Assembly: GCF_945859685.1 (NCBI RefSeq)
Contig: NC_079147.1
Coordinates: 266,342,572-266,406,571, forward strand
Direction: 5' to 3'
From: Eupeodes corollae
Taxonomy: Eukaryota > Arthropoda > Insecta > Diptera > Syrphidae
Length of the DNA: 64,000 nucleotides
Made by a program: the position numbers and the translations under genes. Below, one piece after another: positions 32,990 to 42,014 of this stretch. The notes under the pieces are model-generated. The model saw nothing but the letters and a program-made list of their open reading frames with translations. It did no database searches and was not told where the DNA came from. Position 1 is the stretch's first letter, and every line of letters starts with the position of its first letter.

Positions 32990-34772
32990 ATTAACTTCCC
33001 ATAGGAAGTTATTGTAATGGGTCCGATTTGTCAAATTGAAAATTTTGAAATTTCTCGACGTTTCAAGGTCCCTAAAGTCGAAATAAAAGATTTTTAGAAA
33101 GATGTCTGTGCGTGCGTGTGTACGTACGTTCGTACGTCCGTACGTTCGCGACGTTTTTTTCGTCGTCCATAGCTCAAGAACCAGAAGAGATATCGACTTC
33201 AAATAAATTTTGTTATACAGATAATAAGGCAGAAAGATGCAGAAAGAGCTCTCAAGAAAATTGCGAGGGTGGTTTTTTTTACCATAGCAGTTTAAAAAAA
33301 AGGTGAAAGTTTTGGTTAACCCTAAATATCTTACGAACTAAAAACGCTAGAGACTTGAATTTAATTTTATATAATAAACTGTAACGTGATCTCAAAGAAG
33401 TATATTTTTTGAAAAAAATCTATCTAACGGTTTTTTTTCTAAATCAAAAAAACTGAAAAAAAAATTTGTCACCTCCTAAATTTAACGACTAACATATGAT
33501 TTCATCTCCAAAACAATTTTGAGCAACGGAGAATAATGTTTTTGAAATCTGATAAAATTTTGAGAAAAATCGAATTGACAGTTTTTTTTAGAAAAAATCA
33601 AAATCTAAAAAAAACATTACTCAAAGTTCGTAAAAATTAAATATCGATTCAAATATCTTTTCAAAAACTTAAAATTTAGGCTTCGAACTCATTTTATCTT
33701 ATAAGAAATATTGTTTTCAAAATTCAGTAAAATTTTGAAGAAAATCGAATTGACAGTTTTTTTTACAAAAAATAAAAACCTAAAAAAAAAATTAATAAAA
33801 GTTGGTAAAAATTGATTTTCGACTCAAATATCTTTTCAAAACTTTGAGATATTGGCTTTAATTTACTTTTATCTTTCAAAGAATATTGTTGTCAACATTC
33901 AGTAAAATTTTGAACAAAATCGAATTGACAGTTTTTTTATACAAAAATTAAAAACCGAACAAAAATTAACAAAAGTTGGTAAAAATTGAATATGGATTCA
34001 AATATCTTTTCAAAAACTTGAAAGTTGGACTTCAAACTTAATTTATCTTATAAGAAATATTGTTTTAAGCATTCTGAAAGATGATGAGAAAAATCGAATT
34101 GACAGTTTTAGTACAAAAAATAAAAACCTTAAAAAAAATTTATAAAAGTTCGTAAAAATTGATTTTCGACTCAAATATCTTTTCAAAAATTGTAGATATG
34201 GGCTTTTAACTACTTTTATCTTTCAAAAAATATTGTTGTTAACATTTAGTAAAATTTTGAAAAAAATCGAATTGATAGTTTTTGTACATAAAAATAAATA
34301 CCTAAAAAAAAATTTATCAAAAGTTGGTAAAAATTGATTTTCGACTCAAATATCTTTTCAACACTATAAAATATTGGGTTCAAACTAATTTTATCTTATA
34401 GAAAATATTGTTTTCAACATTCGATAGAATTTTGAAGAACATCGAATTGACGGTTTTTTTACAAAAATAAAGCTCTAAAAAAAAACAATACTAAAACTTG
34501 GTAAAAATTTACTTTCGACTCAAATAGCTTTTCAAAAATTAAAAATATTGGCTTCAAACTTATTTTATTTTACAGAAAATATTGTTTTCGATATTCAATG
34601 ATTTTCATATAAAAATCCAACAGTCCGTTTTTCATAAAAAATAAAATCTATAAAAAATAGTACGCAAATTTGGTAAAATTGATACTAGTACATATAGACA
34701 AACTCTTAAGCAAGACAAATCGAAAGACGGGATGGGAAGTTATCAGTGTGGGTCGCATCCCAGCCTCTTTTT
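32990..34772 (+). mobile_element. Tandem-array element with subterminal inverted repeats (Helentron-type non-autonomous candidate)
   Basis: About 1.78 kb, absent at the equivalent place in copy A (near 6290). The 5' end has AACTTCCCATAGGAAGTT (32993-33010), and TAACTTCCCAT at 32992-33002 is perfectly inverted as ATGGGAAGTTA at 34732-34742. The 3' hairpin is GGGATG (34729-34734) / CATCCC (34756-34761), followed by CAGCCTC and a T run. The interior is a ~174-bp tandem array. No coding capacity. Two relatives lie at 51007-52253 and 21515-21917. The architecture (subterminal inverted repeats, central tandem repeats, 3' hairpin) matches that described for DINE-1/Helentron-associated elements; this identity is inferred. 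Confidence 0.75.
33400..34690 (+). repeat. ~174-bp tandem array, about seven units
   Basis: The marker GACAGTTTTT (or close variants after TCGAATT) recurs at 33577, 33752, 33927, 34101, 34274, 34449 and about 34618, giving steps of 175, 175, 174, 173, 175 and about 170. A second marker, TTTTCGACTCAAATATCTTTTC, recurs in phase. Units differ by a few percent to over 15 percent, so the array is old or diversified. AT content is extreme. Confidence 0.9.
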
Positions 34773-35235
34773 AAATATTGTATTATTTTATTACTGTACA
34801 TTGTAATAAAAAGTCATAAAAACTAAAAAACTAACTAAACCATTGAAAAATGCTTTCGAGATCAGAATTTAATGCGCTTAACATACACTGCCGTTAAAGT
34901 TCAACATCCGAAGGACAACGATGTGAATCTAGAAATGATTATGAAAAGCTGAGGGTCAGCGAAACAGATGGATGGATGGAATGGATGGAATGGATTTTGT
35001 GACATTGGTTTATAAGTCTTTGTTGAGTTGAGAAAGTTGATTGAATTTTAGGATTTTTAAAAACGTTTTGAAAGATAGGTAAAAGACATAAGTAGAAATA
35101 AGAGACAGAAACAAGACGCTTGCCTTCAAACAGTGGCTAGTTCAAGATTGAAATCAATTTTGGAACACACTTTTTTAATGCATTGGAATTTGAGAAGTTT
35201 TACAAAATGATTTGACAATTCTGAGCAAAATAGTT
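34773..35235. other. Spacer right of the tandem-array element
   Basis: 34773-34905 has no match in copy A; from about 34905 it aligns with 6300 onward. Short ATGGA-type repeats lie near 34965-34995. No gene recognised. Confidence 0.4.
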
Positions 35236-36610
35236 AATCCTTTTGTCCTGGCAATGCTGTTAAGAAAATTTAGTATCAACGGTCACCCCACAGATGACTG
35301 TAATGTTTCCTTAATTTATCGCATTAATAAGAAATCGTTTCTCACCGTAACGCCTGTGTGAAGACCAAACAAAAAAAAACAAAATAAACAAAATAAAGCA
35401 GAATAAAAATAAGAAGAAGATGAAGATGAAGAAGGTGGAGGATCCTAACCTCCTTGAAGTGCATCCCATCCGATGGTACAGTGATAGCGGTGATGATGGG
35501 ATGCACTCAGTACAGCACCAACATCAACTTCTTCTTCGCATTTTGTTGATGTTTTTTGTGGTAAGATGTTGTTTTGGCTATTTGGTCGATGCGATGATTG
35601 GAATTTCTTCGACCGACTGGAATCTGAGCGACCGATTGCGATGGGAGATGGGAGCGTCTATCTGCGTCCATCCGTGCGTCCGCGATCGTCTCATCGGTCG
35701 TCGTCTTGGTTATATTTTCAATTCACCTGGCATATCCATTTCTAGGATCCACCGTAATGCTTCAAGACTCCAATTCCGACGACCGACCCCGACGACGAAG
35801 ACTTCCCGGCGATAGTTGTGGGACAGTTAACTCCAGTTATTTATTTTCGTCGTATTTTTGTTTTCTTTTGAGTTTCTCATCTAACTCGCAAATAATATTT
35901 GTTGTTTCGGGTTGTTTCGCAAACACACATATGTCACATGGAAATGGTTTTCGGACCAGCGCAGCCAGGTACATAGGTATATCTATATAACTCAAGCCAA
36001 TCCAGCCCACCTGAGGAATTTTCGCTTAGGTATGGTTCGACCATAGAGCGCGAGAGTGTGAATTTCCCACCATAAGTGCGGAACACCATCTTCGTGTGTC
36101 ACTTTGTGGTAACTGCATTGGTCCAAACACGAAACTAGGGAGGGGGTGGTGGTGCGCACCTGAAAAGTTAGTTGATTTTGCAGTAACACCGAGAATTATA
36201 ATTATTTCACTTAGTTTTGCGGGACATTTGCTGAGGTTGTTGTTGTTGTTTATTTTGGAGGTAGATGGTGATAGTGTTGTCTTGATGGAGACTTAGACGC
36301 CAAAGGGGACTAAATCTCTCAAGCATACAGCCTGATGATGTATGCCAAGTTGCATATCGTATTGGGATTTTCCTACTACTTCGGCTCGGTTGTGGTGATG
36401 TGTTGGAGATGTTGCAAGGAGCGGGTAAAAAGCGGCAGCAATGGTCATACTAGCGGTGAATATTGGGTGTAACAACAACCATGTTAAGTAGGGTGGTGAC
36501 GTGTTAGGTAAAATGTACCAAAACGGTAAGCAATGCAATCTTGTGTATATATATGAAAGTGTTAAAATGTCAGCCAAATCAAGAAGTGATGTCATGTAGA
36601 AAAGTGCTTA
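35235..36610. other. GC-richer conserved block, copy B
   Basis: Equivalent of 6620-7960 at about 99 percent identity, including the 131-codon plus frame 35420-35815. That frame lacks the nine N-terminal codons of the copy A frame because the upstream sequence differs, which argues against a real start there. No recognised domain. Confidence 0.4.
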
Positions 36611-36849
36611 AGTGGCATGTTGTTATAGTTTTAATTCAAATAAATAGTGGGACGATCATGGGGTTAATTGTTTGGCTTAATTAGTGAGAGTTGAACAGTA
36701 ATTTAAGGAAAGTTTAGAAAATGTTAATTGTAATTTAAATTGGACAAAAACAGGTGTAAGCTTTAAAAGTGGTCTTTAATCATGAAGGTGTAGGGTACTT
36801 TGATAATCTAGGTTTTTCACATAACCACACAAAATTAATTTTAAATTGT

Positions 36850-37112
36850 TACAAAAAAATAAATAAATTAGGTGGAGCAACAGTCCATAGGAAACCAGGT
36901 CCTATAGTGACTTAAGACTCTCAACCATTCTTGTTTTCGAGTCATTGCAGGGATATAGGGGACTAACTGATTTAATGCTGAATCCTAACAGCTAATTTGA
37001 GAAAGCAATTTTCATGACCAAAATTACGCTTGGAGGATTTGCCAATTAATCGTAGCATCTGTAAAGAAAACTCACAGGCAGGGATTGAACCCTGTTAAAA
37101 ACTGTTATGAAT
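36850..37112 (-). mobile_element. tRNA-derived SINE candidate, copy B
   Basis: Equivalent of 8201-8470, shared by both copies. On the minus strand GGTTCAATCCC (about 37085-37096) matches the pol III B-box well. The other end is an A/T-rich run, AAAAAAATAAATAAATTA (36852-36869). Not a functional tRNA: no cloverleaf could be built. Confidence 0.5.
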
Positions 37113-37221
37113 GTGATAACACAACATCATAATGAAGAACTGTGAATACATATTAAAAAAAAAACTGTTAAGCATGGGATTGTTAACGTATATATTTTCC
37201 AATTCCTATGAAAATTTATAT

Positions 37222-37825
37222 AGGGTGTTTTAATAAGAGCGGATAGATGTTGTGTGCAGATGTCGTGGCGTTTCTTGTGTGGCACGTATCCCTGTCCTGC
37301 TAAACCACATGTCGTCTAGGTCCATATGGTTTAATTTTGACCATAAGAAATAAGTTATCATCGTTATGTAGAGCTTGCTGTTGACGGTGACCGCCTCACT
37401 AACATCGTTTTCAAAAAAGTACCGACCAATTAAGGCGCAGACCGAAAATCCACACCGACAGTGAACAAACGGCCGGCGTTGTCTATGGTCATGAATTTCA
37501 AGCTTCTGGGTCAGTTGGTTCTTATACGGGCATAGGCCAAAGTCCCGATGAAAAATTCGCCAAGTTAAAGTCTGCTGTACACTTTCACGTACCACGGCGA
37601 TGTTCTCGGCCGATTATGCATTCCTTGAAAGTACATGTATTGGCTGATTGTTAACTGAATCGGGTGTTTTAAATTTGGCCACCAAACATTGAGAATGGAC
37701 TGTGAAGGGCCACCACGACTACCGTAAAATGGGCGCAATGTTTGCGTTAACGAACACTCATTTTGATAATGACGTTTTATGATTTGAACGTGCTGTTCAA
37801 TCGGGTAACTTGCCAAAATAATTTG
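37222..37825 (-). pseudogene. mariner transposase relic, copy B
   Basis: Minus strand. The N-terminus at 37816 is MASYPIEQHVQIIKRHYQNE, then CSLTQTLRPFYG, then TLTWRIFHRDFGLCPYKNQL (about 37500-37570), YFFENDVSEAVTVNS (37380-37425), and DDMWFSRTG where copy A has NNMWFQLDG. The region with the first catalytic Asp (DEAHF), present in copy A, is deleted here at about 37459. A single copy of the 134-bp unit is present. Non-functional. Confidence 0.83.
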
Positions 37826-37839
37826 GTAAAAGTTAAAAA

Positions 37840-38180
37840 AAAGTCTATAGTAATAGATTTCAAGTTAAGCAGCGTTTGTATTCCTGACAAAAACATAAAA
37901 CTGCTTAAAACGTGGCAAATCCCAAGAAAGAAGATCGATATTAAATCCCCAACTAAAGACGTCCGTAATAGCAGCAAATTCTTGGAGGAACTTATACTCA
38001 CTAAACTCAAAATATTCTTCTGCTGTTTAATAAATAAAAATTGTTTTCTCTTTCAGAATATTCTACGTACAACTAGAGAATCGTTCATCGACAATGACGA
38101 ACATTAGGACTGGAGTTTCCCTAGGATCAAAGGGCAGCTCGTTTCAATATAGCATCACAACTTCCGACCAACTTAACCCT
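37840..38180 (+). pseudogene. LINE-2 relic left part, copy B, cut by an inversion
   Basis: Matches 9600-10190, with a large deletion between about 38020 and 38050. It retains TGVSLGSKGSSFQYSITTSDQLNP (about 38105-38182), corresponding to RT motif B, and then breaks. The continuation with the ADD motif lies reversed near 40310-40400. The 120-codon frame spanning 37763-38107 is a chance fusion of mariner and LINE pieces. Confidence 0.65.
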
Positions 38181-40400
38181 ATGTCGAAAACCGAAACTCA
38201 ACTGTCTATCACAATTGTCAACTACATACTGACAAAATTGCAGTTTGTATTATTTTGTCTGTTTCATACAAAAATTGTCACTATGAATTTGTCGGGGAAT
38301 TTATGGCAATTTTAAAAAAATCCGTAATAGTTCATTACCATGACAATTTTGTATGATCCGAAATCTTGACAAATGTGGCAAATTCCCCGACAATATTTAT
38401 GAAATTGGGCACAGGTTAAAGTTTTTAATCATAAAAGCTGGTACTCATTATATTTAGTCCTAGCACGTTTTGGTATTTATCCGTGATCAAGAAGAAGCAA
38501 TTGTGAGATTGACGAAAAGGTCAAAGATTTAGCACATTTAGCTCAGTCAGTATTTAAAGCTTTAAATTGATTACTGTTTTAATCTTTTTTAATTTTATAA
38601 ATTTAAATGAAAATTTAAACTAAGATATTTAACACATAATAAGTTTATTTAACAAAAAGAGTCACTTCAGATTTTCAAGATTTTGTTTATTAACCATTTA
38701 TAAATACAATTTGATAGTCTAAAGATTGAAAACTAAATTGCATACAAAAATTGTTTATTTTAGCACATAGGGGGCCTAAGTTAATACATTTGCTTAGGGT
38801 TGAATTAAAATACTATTTAATGTAAATGGTACTCTGAAAATAAAAGTCGGTTGACTTGGTTATTCTCCGGGTGTTCCATCCCGATTGTCATTGTTAATGG
38901 TATATTGATTAGCAACGTTGCGTCGGTGAGATGAAGCCGGTTAAGCGTAGAATGCTAAAGCATCTTCGTTGTTGATTTGTATTTTGTTTTCATCTATAAG
39001 CGCTGAGGTATCTGCTCTGTGGTAGTCGCAGTTGTGTTGTCATCCTTCTAATAAGTTGGTTCCTGTGGCTGTATGAGTAACCTAGTAGCTTTTTAGTCAA
39101 AAGTAGTAAACGGTGATTTTTTAAGAGCTTGAGAACTTTAAAAAAAAAAACGCATACAATTTGCAAAATCTCATCGATTCTTTATTTGAAATGTTAGATT
39201 GGTAAATGACATTTATTTTTTGAAGATAATTTCATTTAAATGTTGACCGCGGCTGCGTCTTAGGTGGTCCATTCGGAAAGTCCAATTTTGGGTAACTTTT
39301 TCGAGCATTTCGGCCGGAAAAGTTTGTTAGCATTGAACGATAGCGATCGCCATTCACCGTAACGTTGCGTCCAACAGCATCTTTGAAAAAATACGGTCCA
39401 ATGATTCCACCAGCGTACAAACCACACCAAACAGTGCATTTTTTGGGATGCATGGGCAGTTCTTGAACGGCTTCTGGTTGCTCTTCACTCCAAATGCGGC
39501 AATTTTGCTTATTTACGTAGCCATTAAACCAGAAATGAGCCTCATCGCTGAACAAAATTTGTCGATAAAAAAACGGATTTTCTGCCAACTTTTCTAGGGC
39601 CCATTCACTGAAAATTCGACGTTGTGGCAGATCGTTCGGCTTCAGTTCTTGCACGAGCTGTATTTTATACGGTTTTACACCAAGATCTTTGCGTAAAATC
39701 TTCCATGTGGTCGAATAACACAAACCCAATTGCTGCGAACGGCGACGAATCGACATTTCACGGTCTTCAGCAACACTCTCAGAAACAGACGCAATATTCT
39801 CTTCTGTACTTACTGTACGCATTCGTGTGGTTGGTTTAATGTCCAATAAAGTAAACTGAGTGCGAAACTTGGTCACAATCGCATTAATTGTTTGCTCACT
39901 TGGTCGATTATGTAGACCATAAATCGGACGTAAAGCGCGAAACACATTTCGAACCGAAGACGAGTCCAGTGAAGGTTCTCAGTATCTTTCTCTTGAAGCC
40001 TTTTAGCTATCATTGGGAAAGCTGTAACCAATGTCTGGTCTCAACAGCTGCTAGTACAGCAGTATGTTAATCTGTGTGCTCAGCTGGCTTTCTTTAAACT
40101 GTTCCGGGCATGCGGGTTAAACCTTAGCAAATTATATATAAATAAATTCTCAGGTACTAAGCGGTTCTATTGACCGACAGTGACGACCCGTTTATAAGTT
40201 GTTCTACAGACGACAGTTGACGATCTTCTGAGGCAAATAAGTTCCGTTTTTAGCATTAATTTTAATACCCTACATATGGTAAAAATCAAAGAGTAGTTCG
40301 AATATGCTTTTTTACTTTCCTCATGCCTATGAGTGGTGACACTGAGGAGCAGTTGGTCAAGGAATTATCAGCGTACAGAGAATGCTCTCCAGGATTTAGT
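38181..40400 (-). other. Inverted segment in copy B (contains a mariner insertion)
   Basis: Reverse-complement match to 10192-11100. The TGACAATT-rich part is at 38190-38400, the AGCAACGTTGCGTCGGTGAGATGA sequence at 38912-38936 (versus 10735-10756), and the LINE-2 ADD region at 40240-40390. Extra DNA inside is a mariner (39110-39958) and about 450 bp of AT-rich sequence (38400-38850). The breakpoint between RT motifs B and C identifies copy B as the derived arrangement. Confidence 0.83.
39110..39958 (-). pseudogene. mariner transposase with internal deletion, inside the inverted segment
   Basis: The longest clean transposase frame in the window (39232-39945, 237 codons). Minus-strand order: VFRALRPIYGLHNRPSEQTI (helix-turn-helix), MSIRRRSQQLGLCYSTTWKI, RKDLGVKPYKIQLVQELKPN, FSDEAHFWFNGYVNKQNC (first catalytic Asp), MHPKKCTVWCGLYAGG, GPYFFKDAVGRNVTVNGDRY. 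It then jumps directly into the family C-terminus, EMLEKVTQNWTFRMDHLRR, in another frame (39205-39300). About a third of the protein, including the second and third catalytic residues, is deleted. The element end GGTGATTTTTTAAGAGC is at about 39113-39130; the other end is lost. Not present in copy A. Confidence 0.9.
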
Positions 40401-40419
40401 TGGTCGGAAGTAGTGTTTT

Positions 40420-42010
40420 CAAGTGAAAGTGATGATGCCTCGTATTTTTAGACAAAAAATAAACAATGATTTCAGGTAATTTAGTGCAGTCAATGAACGA
40501 CGAAAATTGCCTTCTCCTCTAAAAAAATCAAACAGTTGAAACTTAGCACTAAGTTATGTCAGATGATGACCCAAAAAAAAGTCCCAGCGAAAAATAAAGC
40601 CCTGAGCTTAATAAAAGGTAAACCAACATCATAGAACCAATCTTTCTGTATATAAATAATTCAAGGCTGCTTAGTATTGGAGACATGAATAATCTGGGAC
40701 GCACTGCTGATATAATGATGTGCCCTATTGCGATGCACTTCCTTTTTCTATTTTCAATGTCCGTTTTCTTTATTATAAGAGTTTCCAGAAACGTTTTAAG
40801 GGTGTACTTACACAATTGTCATCAAAGTGTTTGAGATAATCATCACATGTGTTCCTTAAATGCCGATAGAGTTATTTTACAATCTAAATCAAGTACAAAC
40901 AAATTAGCATCACATTTCTTTAGGAAATTTAATAAGCGTGGAAAATTATTTTTTGGTACGACAAATAGTTTTCAAGATAAACCCGAAAAACCTAAAAAAA
41001 CATACGTTACTCTTCACTGCCGCCAGAGTTATTTTATAAACTAAAAAAGATAGGAAAAAATCAAAGAACTTAGTTTTATAAAATTTAATGAGCTTTAAAT
41101 TTATGGAACAATATTTTTAGATATAACAAATAGTTTTCGAGATAAACGTCAAAAACTGAAACAAACTCAGTGTTCCTCTTTAGAGCTCACATTGGATTCT
41201 TGGGGACTTGTTTTTGGGTCATCACCAGACATTACTTATTAAGTGTTCCAAGTTTCAAAGCTGTTGGATTTTGTTTGAGATGAAAACCTTAATTGATTGG
41301 ACTAATTAAGTTACTCAATTTAAGGAAGAACTTCGCATCTGCAAAACAACAGCATAATATATTTTGTTAAAAATCGGTCTACACCTCAAGCATCCCACAA
41401 AAAGAAACCAACCTCCTGATGCTTAGAACCAAATTGTATGTACTTTACATTTAATCAGTCAGCTTTTGTTGATAGAAATGGTGACCACTTTATTAATGCC
41501 ATGTTTGTTTATGTTTCTTCACGATGGCCTGGATCCATTCACGATGCTTGGGTTTTATGGAATAGCTCATTAGAGCGACACACTAGGAAAATGGATGGAG
41601 GCCATTTCCAAATGCTAAAATAATAGGAGATAGCGGCTATGGACAACAAAGTTGGCTGATAACACCAGTTATTCAACACCAAGTTGTAAAATCTGCAGCA
41701 TTATTAAGATTTTTGAGGGCTCATAAGAAAACGAGGAAGCTTGTACAAAATACATTTTAAAATCTGAAAAAAACAATTTCCTTGCCTTAACTCTTTGAGA
41801 TTGTCACCAGCAACTGCATGCAAGGTTATTTTGACTTGTACAGTACATCGTTTGGGAAGTGAATATACACCATTTGAAATAATGGATGGTGATAATGGTC
41901 ACGACAAAATTTTCCTTATATTTAACTGACAATTATGATAACTGTCAATTTTAATGAATGTCAATGAAAACTTGTCACAAAAGTGTAAAAAATTTAAAGA
42001 ATTGTCACCT
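40420..42010 (+). mobile_element. PIF/Harbinger-like element, copy B
   Basis: Ends in AATTGTCACCT (42000-42010), the reverse complement of AGGTGACAATT at 10820-10830 in copy A, where the element's left end survives. It includes the transposase relic (41438-41900) and TGACAATT-rich subterminal DNA (41925-42010). An inverted pair of about 85 bp (40506-40592 and 41204-41283) sits within it. The left end in copy B was carried away by the inversion. Confidence 0.6.
41438..41905 (+). pseudogene. PIF/Harbinger-type transposase fragment (DDE_Tnp_4 family)
   Basis: FVYVSSRWPGSIHDAWVLWN (41505-41565) is the family's GSxHD motif. After a frameshift near 41605, NAKIIGDSGYGQQSWLITPV (about 41610-41670) contains the GDSGY catalytic Asp motif. 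RAHKKTRKLVQNTF (about 41715-41757) replaces the usual VERxFG segment, with Gln at the catalytic Glu position. Then LSPATACK-like sequence follows after another frameshift. The N-terminus is missing; non-functional. No accessory Myb-like gene was seen. Confidence 0.8.
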
Positions 42011-42014
42011 GTCA

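Noticed and set aside
33400..34690. CRISPR-like array
   Set aside because: Long contiguous ~174-bp units with no unique spacers, in a eukaryotic TE context; a tandem satellite-type repeat.
37060..37112. tRNA gene
   Set aside because: Only a B-box-like word is visible; no acceptor stem or cloverleaf can be formed, and it belongs to the SINE candidate.
37763..38107. 114-codon plus frame
   Set aside because: Crosses from reversed mariner sequence into LINE-2; not one protein.
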